A stretch of DNA of 64,000 bases. Origin: Polytrichum commune. Taxonomy: Eukaryota; Streptophyta; Polytrichopsida; Polytrichales; Polytrichaceae. The position numbers and the translations under genes were made by a program. Below the pieces are notes generated by a model. It was not told where the DNA came from, did no database searches, and saw only the letters and a program-made list of their open reading frames with translations. The stretch lies in contig OX485806.1 of assembly GCA_950295325.1 (NCBI GenBank), positions 16,804,001 through 16,868,000 of the forward strand, given 5' to 3'. This document shows positions 48,083-60,150 of this stretch, one piece after another. Position 1 is the first letter of the stretch. Every line of letters starts with the position of its first letter.

Positions 48083-48451
48083 AGATAGATAGAAACTCCA
48101 ACCCCTTTCAAGCAAGGGGCTGGCGTGAATAAAGTGTCCGTACGTAATGCCAATGACCCGATGCCCACTGGACAAGGGGACATTGGGACAAATACTACTC
48201 TCCCCTTTCGAGGATGGACACTATAGTGACACACTATACAAGTTCCTAGCTAGCCACTAGTGCCTTGAAGATACCGGACATGGTATCCCCCCAAAGGGCT
48301 TTGAGGTACCCATACAACAAGGTCCAAGGACCCCCCACCATAGTTGAGTGGACTAAGGTGGTGAGCACCACGCCGGCATGGGGAATAGAACCCACAACCT
48401 CCTCATTGGGGGCCATGAGCCCTAACCACCAAGCCAAGGCCCGTGGTGCCT
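48083..48451 (-). mobile_element. tRNA-derived SINE of a second family, 369 bp
   Basis: Perfect 11-bp direct repeats CCCCGAGAACG flank the element (48072-48082 and 48452-48462). On the minus strand, the head has A-box-like TGGCTTGGTGG and, about 34 bp later, B-box GGTTCTATTCC, typical of a tRNA-derived Pol III promoter. The 3' end is a TATCTATCT tail. The sequence differs from the SINE at 6278 and 51606, so this is a separate family. No second copy was seen in the window. Confidence 0.82.
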
Positions 48452-48529
48452 CCCCGAGAACGATAATACTTTGGACAGTGACTCATGATGATGTCTGATG
48501 ATGCCTTTGTAATATTTGAGTTGATCATG

Positions 48530-48765
48530 TCCAGTGTCCGGGCAAATTTTTGGGCATAATTAATCAAAACCCTAGTGTTTCCAAGTCCAACCAGTTACAT
48601 GTTGCAGTCTTTTGGGTTTTCTTCATTAATTGGAGGTATGTTCCATAAATTCTTCTAAAACGATTAGTAAGTATTCTGAAGTCTTGAATTTCAACCGGTT
48701 ATTTATCGAACTCAACCAGTTCATCTGTACCTAGCAGTCGGTTCTCCCCGTTCATTGAGCATATC
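48530..48765 (-). repeat. GAACCGGTT dispersed repeat, copy 4
   Basis: It is about 85 bp beyond the SINE and similar to copy 3 throughout (CCAACCAGTTACATGTTGCA, TTCAACCGGTTATTTATC). The SINE therefore lies between two copies of this repeat. Confidence 0.6.
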
Positions 48766-48769
48766 CAAA

Positions 48770-51596
48770 TTTGTCCAAACTCGCTGACATAGAAATCGAT
48801 GCTATATGTACAATTAGGTTATCCTATGCTAATTTATTGACATTCCACACTATTTATTACAGCAGTAACTACTAATCAAGTGTGGAAATTTGTATGTTAT
48901 TGTGTTGCTATATGGATGATCAAACAAAGTTATAAGTTTTGTGATTTGATTTTGACCCAAGGTGATTTGCATGGGTAAGGAGGCAACCTAGGCAACCTAT
49001 TTGCAAAGGCAACCTTATTGCACAAATCAATGGAGATACATATTAAGCTTAATTTCTAGGTATTAGTTTTTGCAACGGAAGCTACTACCTGTAAGATATT
49101 AGTTGGACGTAGAATCATTGTGTTTTTACATTTGCTCAACAACGACCTAGGATTTGATCATGCAAACAAGGGTCCACCCAAACATAGTGGGGGTATTTGG
49201 CTGAACTAGATATTTTCAACCAACTATGTGGGAGCCTAGGAGCTTGTCCATGGGGGAGATAGGTGTCAGCTGGCTTGTCAACGCCCATTCAAGGTGTTCA
49301 CCTTTGAAAGGAAGCAATATTGTTGACCCTCTAATTCTCGTAATGCACATTTTAGGATTACAGATAGATATAACCCAACTAAATAATGAAGCAACACCAT
49401 AATTTACGCAAAGGCAACATCGGAGGGGTCTTTCTTAGCAGCAAAAACCCCAAATGATTCTTATGTGATTAATTAGGAAGAAACAACCATAAACTTGTAA
49501 GAGACAGGTCTTTTCCGGAGCCCCCTTAACATGGTTGCCACGTATCCTAACCTAGAGTGCATTGGCACTATAGAGTAGGAGTGCCACAACCCCATGGAGA
49601 AATCTCAGAGTTGAAACCACCATGTGTGCTATCACCTAGTGCATTTGCTGTGATTGCCTATAGCATAATATTTTTCCTTCCTCCCATGGAAAATTTCATC
49701 GTGAATTTTAGTGGTAAGAAGTGATAATGAATGTTTGAACTTTGAGCTACCTCCTATCATAGTTGTTATTTTACATGGATAAAACTCTAGAAATTTAAGG
49801 GAAATGATGGGGGTTGTGGGTTGTACCACTCCCAAGGAAAACTATCCTACACCAAACTCACGGGAAGTCAATGTAACAATCATTAACTTCAAAATAGTCG
49901 GTTACATGATCCTTTCAATTTTGTGGCCAACTTACTATGGTTACTCCATCACATTTGCGTTGACACCCATTATTGTGATGGATATTGGCCACTATCTTGG
50001 GGTCAACTTAACACTTTGACGTGGACTAACCCCCAATGGGACTTCAATACTCTGGGGGTGCACCTTTCTTAACACATATGAGTACAATGTGAGTGCACCG
50101 AAGGGGTATCAATGTGAACTTCTCCGTACTACATATACAATATATACATTATAACATGTAGATATGTGCATGTATGGAAGACCTTTAGAAAATATACAAC
50201 ATTTGTACTTGTAAGGTAGAGTCACTAAACTTTATGGAATAAATATTTAATACTCGATGAAACTAGGATGAGTACTTTCTTCATTTCCTTAGCTCATCCA
50301 TGTATGTATGGAATAGGCAATATTAGGGTTTGGATTGGGTAGTTGATTTGAGAACAAGGCCATTGCTTGCTTAGGGTTGCACGAGGAATGGTTAACGCTT
50401 CTTTGTGGTGCTTCTTATGGTTGATGCGGGTGGCTCATGCCTTCGTTAGATCATGGGTGGCATCAACTCTGAGTATTTTTCGTATCATTAGTAAACCTCT
50501 AATGTCTGCAACAATTTGGATCAAGCATTAAGGGTTTGTAACTTTTTGCAAGTTCTAAGGGCTGCAAGTCATAGGATCAAGCATGAAGATTGGTTTATGT
50601 TGGTATCAAAAAGGAACCAACAATAAGTGGACTTACGATCTTACAAATCATTTGATGGTAGATTTAGAAATAGTAATTGCATTAACTTCTTTGACATATA
50701 TTGGAGACTTGAATGGTTATGAGTTACATCCGGAGGATGAAAAGGTCTTTAACGACTAGATTAATGAATGCTAGGGTTTTACATTATACATATGATAGGG
50801 GTTTTATATAAATTAGAAATATATTTGTACCCTTATGTTAAGAACTATATATGAATGTAATATTTTGAACATATACATATTGTCACTTGTATTTTCATCA
50901 TTGAGATTGTACACGTATTGATTAATTTTACAAAAGAAAACTTGTATATAGGGGGTTTTTAGAGTGCACTGCCAATGCACATGGTTCTTGGTTTTTAATG
51001 AAAGGTGCACGTCCGGGGCTTTGGTGGCAAGAAAATTTAAGTTATGTTGTTAATAATATCTTGAGCCATATCCTAGCAAACACCCTATGTGAAATACCTT
51101 TATCTTTTTATTGGGATTCTTCGGTTGTAGTGTGCAAATAGGGTGAAGTGTGTGAAATACACTTTAAAAGTACGGTGCAAATACTATCAAGTGTGTGAAA
51201 GATCCAAGAACAATTCTATGCAATGTCCAACATTTTGAGGCATCATTTGTACACATTCATTGTTCCAATCTTTCAAATGATGCTCACATCATATTCTACA
51301 TAAGTTGGTTTTGAGCCTTTGGACAACATATCATTGGACAAGACCTTGCTACAAATTGTCTATGCGTATTCACAATCAACATCTTAATATGCATAGATTT
51401 TTGGAATGTCAAGATGTTAACATTAGCTATGAATTGTGTGAATTTCATTTTAAAGTGATTTGTAATATTAATTCAAAATTTACAAAAAAAATTAAGCATT
51501 GAAAGTCTTTCATCTGTGTCATCTCAATTTTCACGATGCACCCTTTGACCTTGATGGATTATTAAGGAGTGCAAGAGCCACATGTACAAAAACAAA
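48770..51596. other. Long intergenic stretch, nothing recognised
   Basis: About 2.8 kb of AT-rich DNA with only short frames (for example 49804-50019 and 51305-51502). None has a recognisable domain or codon bias. Confidence 0.55.
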
Positions 51597-51605
51597 AATA
51601 CACTT

Positions 51606-51867
51606 CAAATAAATAAATAACCAACATTGGGCAATCCGACATGAATTTGAGCCCGTTGGCCCTACCCTGCTCAAGAATCCCCTTGGTGCAGGCTAGGGTT
51701 TACTACCTACCTTGCGGTGGGTGAGCTCTTGGCTTCCTACCTATCTAGCTAGTTTTTTCCATCAAGTAGAGAGAAGATTTCGCAGTGGGAATCGAACCGC
51801 CAACCACTCCATTTGGAACTGGGTACCTTTCCACTATCACCCAATCGTTTTAGGGTCGTCTCGGACC
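51606..51867 (-). mobile_element. tRNA-derived SINE with (TTTA)n tail, copy 2
   Basis: This 262-bp copy lies on the minus strand and is flanked by perfect 9-bp repeats AATACACTT (51597-51605 and 51868-51876). It has the B box GGTTCGATTCC and the same A-box-like region as copy 1 at 6278, with the TTATTTATTTATTTG tail at its left end. Different target duplications at the two sites show independent insertions. Confidence 0.82.
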
Positions 51868-51876
51868 AATACACTT

Positions 51877-52560
51877 CTATTTGATTGAGCTGGTGCGTAA
51901 ACCTCACAGGCCACCGTCCACTTTGAAACCTTACAATTCAAAACAAGACTTCCTAGTCTTGTCAATGCCATTGAGTTCATAGATATCATACCAACCTCCA
52001 AAGTAGTCAATTCACATCATGACGTCGCCAACATTTCACTTGATACTTCTCCCACCAAACATAGGGTACTATCATACTCACGAGAGGTTGTTAGCAGTTT
52101 AGCTTATTTGATGGACCAAAGCCCTCAAAGACTCGGAGGACACCTACCCAACAATTGCAAAGATGCCATGATTGTTGCCTATAGAAAACACTCAACCAAA
52201 CAACGCTCGAGTCCAATACAAACCTCTTTTTCTACTTTCCTTTTTTTTCCTTTTTGTCTTTCCTACTTGAAGTCAATGTCTTGAGGTTGCTTACATGGCA
52301 CCTCCACATATATTAGACCACATATGATGGTAGGTGCTTGCACATATGATGCATCTATGCCTTATTTCCACACCATTCATCATGGTGCATGATGTTCCTT
52401 TCTACGGTATGTGCCATGTGGCCTATTGTGGGCACTTCCAAATTTCACACACATTTTCTTACCATTAGATGGTCAAGTTGAAATCCGATTCATATGGTTA
52501 GCAATTCAGAACCATAAAGATTTGCATTTCAAGTTTTCATAAGCGTAGTTGAGAATCGAA
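51877..52560. other. Intergenic DNA, nothing recognised
   Basis: No coding or element signals are visible. Confidence 0.5.
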
Positions 52561-52639
52561 TTACAAAAGTTATAGAAGGCCATAATGGATTTTTTTTAAA
52601 TATAATTTCTCTCTCTTTAGGTGATTATATAAGCAATGC

Positions 52640-52930
52640 TTCTCAATTGTGTTCATTATTGACATGAGAATGTTGTCTGTATTTTGTGTCCATAGTTCAA
52701 TTTCATAGAAGCACATATCTTTTTGGTATTTGTTCTTGACTACTACAAAGATTTTGCTTCCCTGCCCCCCCCCCAACACACACACACACCAATATATATA
52801 TATATAAACATTGATATCATGAGTACCAAGCATGAACAAAGAGTTTCTTTGCCCTCATGCTGCTGCCCCCTTTTGAGGAGGGCATGCACCACTCAAATAT
52901 AGGCACCCAACAAGAAGGGTGACCAAATGA
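52640..52930 (+). repeat. Dispersed repeat C, second-half copy with microsatellite
   Basis: It contains the TTTTTGGTATTTGTTCTTGAC and CACTCAAATATAGGCACCC blocks of family C, separated by an inserted C-run and (CA)n/(TA)n microsatellite near 52765-52806. Confidence 0.5.
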
Positions 52931-53079
52931 GGATGAAATACCTTATGTAACCCCATAATACGCGATTGAAAATACCTATTTGACAAACAATGTTTTAGTT
53001 TGAAACTCAACATTTAGATGCAGAAGTTATAGGAAGTCTACGAGAATGTTTTCTTTCTCTTTAGATAACCACTTCTGCC

Positions 53080-53250
53080 ATCCCAATTGTGTTAACAAAT
53101 GAACCTAGAATGTTGTCTATATTTTGAGCCCATAGTCCAATCTCATTGTGATACGTGTGTTTTTGGTGACCATTCTTGACTACAAACCTTGCCATATTCC
53201 ACTCAAATATAGGTGTCCAATTAAGAATAGTGATTGCATAAGGCCCATAC
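53080..53250 (+). repeat. Dispersed repeat C, second-half copy
   Basis: It contains TTTTGAGCCCATAGTCCAAT, TTTTTGGTGACCATTCTTG and CACTCAAATATAGGTGTCC, matching family C. Confidence 0.55.
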
Positions 53251-53259
53251 ACATGATTT

Positions 53260-54026
53260 ATTTTTGTCTACCATAGTAATGTAGACAAGTTTCGGCAATT
53301 CGGTATGGACTCTACAGTAAGATTACCGGGTGATTAATTCTTGAACGCCATGCAACTGCCACAAGAATTACCTTAAAATTGAAAACCACCACGTGGATGT
53401 TTCACAACAGATTACCGTAGAGGGCACTTTGTTTCATCTTTACTAGCATGATCGGAATGTAATTTTCACATTGGATGTAGTTGAGTCCCAATAATAGTAG
53501 GAATGGCACGCGACAAAATGTGAGCACATTATTATTTTTTGGTTGGAACAATTGAAAGCCCTCTACAGATTTTTATATTTCATTTAATCAAATGTTGAAT
53601 TCTACTTTCTAGTATAGGAGTGTGTGAACGCAACAACTTGCACCAAGAAAAAGTGACTTGTAAGAATGTGTACCGTTCCACCTATGCATATCAATAAATG
53701 TCCTAGACCACCCCCACACCGTTTGCCTCATCATGCCACCATTGAGAGCCGACCATTGTGGAAGTAGGTCGAATGGTGATTACCCATGCACAATCACCGT
53801 TCAACCTACTTTTGAAATGTATAAGAAATTCATGTGGTCTTCAAACGCTTAGAACGATTTACAAACATATAAAATGGTGACAACTAAAAGGTGTCGATGT
53901 GCACAATTTGAATGGAAAGATAGTAAATACCCTGCGGGATCTTAGTGTGGTCATGACCAATGGTGAAAGTTTAACTTATAGATGCGCCGGTTCAATTTTT
54001 TATATCATTGAATTTACAGCCAAAAC
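53260..54026. other. Intergenic DNA, nothing recognised
   Basis: AT-rich, without frames or repeats of note. Confidence 0.5.
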
Positions 54027-54029
54027 TTA

Positions 54030-54922
54030 GGGCCACTTCACACACGAGACTGAGAGCCCGTGACCATTACACTTCAAGCACTCTCGTTGGTGGAAAAGGC
54101 GGAGCCGGTCCAAGTTCGCTTCACACTACACTAAATAGGTAGATTAGTGTTGGAAACACTAATAGTCGACGAAAACGCTAAATGTCAATTGTCTTCATAG
54201 TGTTAGAACACTAAATGTCAACTCTAACACTATTTGTACCAATTAGTAACTTTGAATATTTACAAAAGCGCATTTAGTGTTAGATGACATTGTTGTAGAT
54301 CTTCAAATGAAGAATTGGAGGTAGAATATGTGAGCCTCATAGAAAATGTAATATGCTAGGAATTTGATATTACAAAATTTAAACTTAATGGAACTCAACT
54401 TTGACAATGCAAAATAAAGACAAAGGAAATTGTAACACTAATTGTACTTTCAAGTGACATTTAGTGTTTTGGGTAACTATTGGCTCTAACACTAATCTTC
54501 ATCTTACACTAATCTACCTATTTAGTGTAGTATGCTTGAGGGACCAACGGAGTATGTGAATGCAAGGCGGGCGTAAAGCCTGCATGGATTCCTACATGAA
54601 TGGACCATGTTTCCGTGGTCACTGGGACTATTTTCGAAAACCGTCTTTTGGAGGTAGGCCTACCACACAACCGGGAGACCATGGCACTCCAAACGCTCAC
54701 AACCGTTGATTTATCCTATTTTATCACCCGCATGAACAGAAGCTCGTTGAAACAACATTTGATTGAGGGCCCAGTCACACATATGGCTTCACACTACATT
54801 TGAGGAGGACCCGTGACCACACTACATGATTTTGTTGGTGTGTTGGGACGGCGTTTGGACACTTCCTTTTGGGCTCTCACAATTTCATGGTCACGGCTCT
54901 TGGCTCGTGTGTGAAGTGGCCC
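54030..54922 (+). mobile_element. PIF/Harbinger-type MITE, copy 4, carrying a nested element
   Basis: The ends GGGCCACTTCACACACGAG and its complement are intact, and TTA flanks both sides (54027-54029 and 54923-54925). Subtracting the nested 399 bp leaves about 494 bp, the same size as copies 1 and 2. This was therefore a full-length MITE before the second insertion. Confidence 0.82.
54129..54527. mobile_element. Nested inverted-repeat element, 399 bp
   Basis: Perfect terminal inverted repeats of at least 22 bp begin CACTAAATAGGTAGATTAGT and end in the complement. If the adjoining ACTA/TAGT is counted, the symmetry spans 54125-54531. Subterminal sequences repeat ACACTAAATGTCA or its complement several times. 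CACTA...TAGTG ends suggest the CACTA superfamily, but the flanking 3-mers do not match. A TA dinucleotide on both sides would instead fit Tc1/mariner. It has no coding capacity. Confidence 0.75.
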
Positions 54923-54925
54923 TTA

Positions 54926-55489
54926 GCTAGGCAACTCGCCAAACCCCGTTCCACAACATTGTACATGGAAAGAAAGAAAGAAAGAAAAACGACCGAATAC
55001 GAGGACTTGAAGCCGATTGGTAAGGTGAAGACTCAATAAACATAGTGGACGAGGTGGCTCCCAGTTTTATTACAACAGCTCCCTAGCCGTGCCATTGTAC
55101 ATCATGTTGGTTCATTGAAATTGAGAATAGTAATAATGGAAGCGGTCATGAGTATGAAGTACTCGAGGCCCAGTGTGTGTATACTTGAATCCATCCCAGG
55201 GTCAGGCTGCCCCACCCTTTCATAATTCCTGTGGCAAAAGTGAACCACGTGAGTAAATATGTGTCTTCCAAAGAAAGAGAGAGGCTCTTCTAAGTTACCA
55301 ACACGGACAATATTGTACCAAGGCCATTGGGTTCGTGGCATTAATAAATAAATACGCGCATACGAGGTACCTTGCTAGATGGGTCTCAACTGCTCACTTT
55401 TCCCCAACTAGCTAGCTCACTCACGTCTCCTAGGATATGAAACACGCTTCTCGAAAGGTGGGTGGGTCTTATTAAGAGGCTCCGTTTTT
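54926..55489. other. Intergenic DNA with an (AAAG)n microsatellite
   Basis: AAAG repeats lie at about 54968-54988. Nothing else is recognised. Confidence 0.5.
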
Positions 55490-55860
55490 TTAATTGCATT
55501 CGTGTATTTGTGGGGACCAAAGAGCAAAGGTCATGAAGACACTTGTTTGAAAGAGGTTGGAACTACATTTTTATATGATAATAATAACTCTACACTTGAT
55601 AACGAACTCGATTGGGAGGACCTATGTATCCAGTTTAAAAAACATCAACAAACATGCACCTCTGATATTAACTAGAACTACGTTAAATCAAGGGAGGTCC
55701 GATTTTCATTCTAGTTTTGGTAGATGTTTTATCGTAGATCTGCTAGCTATTGTAATGTGAGTTTTTGTTGTTGTGTAAATCTAATCGGCAGAAGTTGAAG
55801 AACATGGAAAATGAACCATATAATACCACATATACCTTACGAGATGCTTCGCAAGTCTAT
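55490..55860 (+). repeat. Dispersed repeat D, copy 2
   Basis: It matches the reverse complement of 45130-45470 and, in part, 61205-61375. It runs directly into a family C copy, so D and C may be parts of one longer element. Confidence 0.6.
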
Positions 55861-56125
55861 AGCAAATTGAGGCCAAAGCCACTTTCCTCATGAGTTTCAG
55901 AGCTCATATGGTTATTGTATTTGTTATCGAAATGAGGATTCTTGTGCTCGATTAAGTGGTCATATGTGTGACCCTGATAATGTTGACTATTGACCAGTAG
56001 AATGGATGACACATGTTGAGCATGTACTCTAATCTCTTCTGAACACACAGTCTTTGTGGTATCCATTTTGGAGCCACACCTGACCACATACCACTAAAAT
56101 ATGGGTGTCTCATTCAGATAAGTAA
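55861..56125 (+). repeat. Dispersed repeat C copy
   Basis: It contains AAGCCACTTTCCTCATGAG, GAGGATTCTTGTGCTC and CACTAAAATATGGGTGTC, in the family C order. Confidence 0.6.
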
Positions 56126-56149
56126 ATAAATTTGGCGTGTCTACTTTAG

Positions 56150-56960
56150 GGTTTGTAGGACATGAAACACAAAATTAGTGCAAGATGATTTGATCGTCAT
56201 AACCCCGGGTACGCAACTCCCATATTATACGCAGGGGGCATCGTACTTAAAACGGCTTAGAGGACGGCTTTTGTAAAAATTATATCAAATTATATCAAAT
56301 TAAAATGATCAAAAAGTTGGGTGAAGACCAAATTAAATAAATGAGATGAAAAAAAAGTTGGGTTGGATATTTATTAAGCCTCCCATTAAAATTATAAGCC
56401 ACGAATAGTTGCCTCCCATTAAAATTATAATTCATTCACAATGTTAAAATTTTATTAAAAAGTCCAAAAAGTTGGGTAGTTTGACCTATGGTACCTGTAT
56501 TAAAAAAATCATATAATTAGGTTTTTAATGCAATTATATGCTTCAAAATATATTCATTTCCTATATATAATTACATTTTTGGATTCATTGTTAGAAGGGC
56601 TACAAGGGTTTCCTACATTAAAACAAATTGTATCACTCAATATTGGACTAAAACGCATTATAAGTGATTATAATCAAGACCATATAATACGGGAGTTGCG
56701 TACCCGGGGTCATAAGCAAATCGTCCCCGTAGAGATAGTATGAACATCTTATTTATTATGAACGTGAAGACTCTCGTTCTCATTAAATGATCGTATAGGT
56801 CTTCAATTAAATTGACTAAATTATGATTCTAGGATGGTGAACAAATTTTGAACATGTAGTCCAAATTTATTTTTAACCCATGTTTTTTTGGTGTCTATTT
56901 GTATATATCCATGAGCCTAACTAGTATATACCACTCCAATGTCTATTATACATTTTGGAA
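56150..56960 (+). repeat. Dispersed repeat C copy, split by a MITE
   Basis: The left part (56150-56203) and right part (56709-56960) are contiguous family C sequence once the MITE at 56204-56708 is removed: GATGATTTGATCGTCATAA on the left and GCAAATCG on the right. Confidence 0.55.
56204..56708 (+). mobile_element. CCCGGG-ended MITE, copy 2 (505 bp, one internal unit)
   Basis: The ends read inward CCCGGGTACGCAACTCCC. The flanking 8-mers are GTCATAAC (56196-56203) and GTCATAAG (56709-56716), matching at 7 of 8 bases. It has a single internal 42-bp unit and is the shortest of the three copies. Confidence 0.82.
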
Positions 56961-58478
56961 AGGTCAAACAACGCAAATGCATGGACGTCAATGCCATTGA
57001 CATTCAATCTTATTAAATCGGTCGGTTGTTGACGGTGGCATGTGAGGTGGACAATGCAAAAATGGCCCAACATAGTATTTCACGTGTCATCTTGTCCCAT
57101 TTGTAGTTGTTGAATGAGGCACACTCCTTTCAATGTTCATGCCCGTTATTTTCTTAAATTGAGACAAATGACATGCTTCAATGAATCAAATTCATTTCTT
57201 GAAAATAGATAAGGCCATGGGGATCCAAAACGAAGAGAAGGACAACTCTCCTGGGTGCACATGGTGGAACCACACGATCCTAAGAAGGGTATGGCGCCCA
57301 AGCACGAATAACTCGATCGGAAAACAAGAGCTTGACACTCAAGCCTCCTAGAGATATTGGAGTTAGATTGATGATAAAAGGGGTTGTTGTGTCCCCTCAA
57401 CATCTTGAAGATGTCCATGACTTCTTCATAGCTAGCAGCTTACCCTCACTCTTATGACCCGCTTTGGCCAAGGAAGTCGTACATATGCAAGAAGGCCTTT
57501 AAACAATAGATAGTAAGCTACCCACACCCCCATGCTCATGTGGACATGGATTGGAGGTGGTGAACGGACATTGCACGTTTGTGTAAAGACACGGACATTC
57601 CTTTTTCTTTCTTTTATGTCTTGCAAGTAGACCTTGCCAATTTAACAATTTGGTGCACTTTCCCTTGCTCCCTCTTGCTATTGTTAAAAGTCGACCTGTT
57701 TTGCTCAAATGAAATAGTCCAAGAAATAGTCCGGGCCTCTCAAGACCAACCATATTCTTGAGACCTTGCACAAAGAGGTGGATGGTTTAATATCAAAGAT
57801 TCCATGGCGTCAAATCAAAATCTCAAAAGGCCATGTTAATTGGGTCTAGCCTTCATGCTAAGGTAGAGCACGCTAAAACCAACACCCTAAAATCTTGCAT
57901 CATAACTACACATTGGTTTTGAGAATGGCCTTCGCCTTATTAAGATCCGTTTTCCACATTGGTTTTGTATCATCTACCCAAAAAGCTTTGGTCCCTTCTA
58001 AGTTTTGCATACGGAATGCAATGAAACCCTACTTTAGTGTGGTGGAATCCACTCCCATTTATTAACGAGGGGCATCTTATACACTGAGAAACTAAAGGCA
58101 TTCTTTTAGCACCATCTACCTTATTGACAGTACCCACAAAGATACTTGTTAAGATAGACGTGCCTAATTTGGTTACTTATCTCAATCAGACAACTACATT
58201 CAAGCACTATGTAATTTAATGCGGCTCCAAGAACAAAGACCAAAAGACATGTACTCAAATAAGATCGGACCATGTGCTCAAAACTCTGAACACCCACCAT
58301 CCTAGACTTGATCTCAACAGAAAGAAAAGAAAAAATAACGCCCGTACTATGTGCCGGCATGAATGCGAGCCCGTTAGCCCGATACTGATCATGTTACCCA
58401 TGATGCAGTATGGGGTGTTATGCCTCTTTAGTCTGATAGGAAAAGGCAAGGGCCCATGGTAGAGAAATGCCATTTTAG
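56961..58478. other. Intergenic DNA with possible decayed retrotransposon coding
   Basis: No intact gene is visible. The minus strand at about 57900-58030 reads AFRMQNLEGTKAFWVDD and a further coding-like stretch, which could be an old retrotransposon capsid segment. The minus frame at 57146-57418 has no family resemblance. Around 58358-58395 a short stretch resembles the 3' part of the (TTTA)-tailed SINE. Confidence 0.35.
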
Positions 58479-58486
58479 TATTTTTT

Positions 58487-59076
58487 CCCGGGTACGCAAG
58501 TCCCGTATTATATGGTCATGATTATAATCACTTATAATGCGTTTTAGTCCAATATTGAGTGATACAATTTGTTTTAATGTAGGAAACCCTTGTAGCCCTT
58601 CTAACAAGGAATCCAAAAATGTAATTATATATAGGAAATGAATATATTTTGAAGCATATAATTGCATTAAAAACCTAATTATATGATTTTTTTTAATACA
58701 TGTACCATAGGTCAAACTACCCAACTTTTTGGACTTTTTAATAAAATTTTAACATTGTGAATGAATTATAATTTTAATGGGAGGCAACTATTCGTGGCTT
58801 ATAATTTTAATGGGAGGCTTAATAAATATGCAACCCAACTTTTTTTTCATCTCATTTATTTAATTTGGTCTTCACCCAACTTTTTTTTCATCTCATTTTA
58901 TTTAATTTGGTCTTCACCCAAATTTTTTTTCATCTCATTTTATTTAATTTGGTCTTCACCCAACTTTTTGATCATTTTAATTTGATATAATTTGATATAA
59001 TTTTTACAAAAGCCGTCCTCTAAGCCGTTTTAAGTACGATGCCCCCTGCGTATAATATGGGAGTTGCGTACCCGGG
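58487..59076 (-). mobile_element. CCCGGG-ended MITE, copy 3 (590 bp, three internal units)
   Basis: This is the reverse orientation relative to copies 1 and 2. Ends are CCCGGGTACGCAAGTCCC and the complement of CCCGGGTACGCAACTCCC. The flanking 8-mers are TATTTTTT (58479-58486) and TAATTTTT (59077-59084), matching at 7 of 8. Three tandem 42-43 bp units lie at about 58843-58970. Confidence 0.82.
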
Positions 59077-59089
59077 TAATTTTTAATGA

Positions 59090-59330
59090 ATCTACTCTCT
59101 ATGTGCCTTAGTCATGATACTCAACATAATTGGGAGGAACCTACACACGACGATTCAATGAGCACAAGAATGTTCACTTTGGTAACGAATAAAATGTTCA
59201 TACGAGCTCCGAAAAGCATGAGGACAGTGGCTACAGCCTCGATTTCGATTCACTAGCTAACCATCTCCTCGATCGGACTCGAACTGATCGTGTGTGTGTG
59301 TGTGTGTGTTTCATATGCTACGAGAAGTAG
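59090..59330 (-). repeat. Dispersed repeat C copy with (TG)n microsatellite
   Basis: On the + strand GAGCACAAGAATGTTCACTTT, then CATGAGGACAGTGGCTACAG, are complements of the family C blocks. A (GT)n run lies at about 59290-59310. Confidence 0.5.
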
Positions 59331-59379
59331 GGTAGTTGGAAGACGTAACCATTCGAGACGCATGATCTGCCTTATTAAC

Positions 59380-60150
59380 ATTCAAAGCCGCGTACCAATA
59401 TTTCTGTGTAGAAATTAGCTCTGGAATACTAACTCCTCTTCAGCCCAGGACTCAGCAAGCATGTGACAGTATTATTGTGCAGTAGTAGTTCCGTAAGTCG
59501 ATCATCCTGGAGCATGAGGTTCGATCGAGCAGGCAGGCCTATGATGGGTCTTAGGGTACGAACCACCTGCTCCATGACTGCCAATTCCTGTCCTCAGAAT
59601 GGATTTCCAGTACTCCGAATCGCAGTGCTGGCACTTCAATTTGGCCCCCTGGATCTTATGGATGGGGAGGCAGTGCCAGGAAATTTGTCATTCGATCTCA
59701 ATTTTAACGGCCCAGTATAGGTACCACTGTCAACATGACCTTCAATCAAAGACCACAGATTCATGTAAACATGTATATGTTAGATAGATAGATAGATGAA
59801 TATGTAAAGAAACATGTCAAGTGCACGGATCGATGTTAAGGAGTCACGAATTTTCGATCGACATGGCCTGCTGTCGGTTTCTTGAACGAAATCAGCCGAC
59901 AAGGTGTGAACTGTGTAGACTGCGAAGACCTTCTTTACGTGGCCCCTTGTTGTGGGGAATTCCTCCAACACCATGGGCAGTTTTGGACCGTTGGATCGGA
60001 TCCCGGGGCGGAGACACGCTGATTGAAATGACCATTCACTGGCAAAGCTCTACGTCCATAGTACTAAAGGAGGACGCAAAGATGAAATGCTAAGAAAGAG
60101 GAAGCAGAGATGATCTTACCTTTCACTTCTTCATGCGTGTGATGAAATTT
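59380..60150. other. Non-repeat, GC-balanced segment, possible gene fragment
   Basis: The composition is more balanced than in the flanks. There are open frames on both strands, for example + 59463-59720 and minus 59429-59575 (ATG at 59575, 48 codons). No splice-consistent set of exons or known domain could be assembled. A (TAGA)n run is near 59780. Confidence 0.25.

Noticed and set aside
48384-48440. A functional tRNA gene at the A and B boxes near 48.4 kb
   Set aside because: The boxes belong to a 369-bp SINE with target duplications, and no acceptor-stem pairing or full cloverleaf can be drawn.
56528-56743. Frames shared by the CCCGGG-ended MITE copies (56528-56743, 58428-58724, 58761-58985, 40326-40508)
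   Set aside because: They lie inside or across inverted-repeat elements of about 0.5 kb, carry no transposase motif, and are similar only because the elements are copies of each other.
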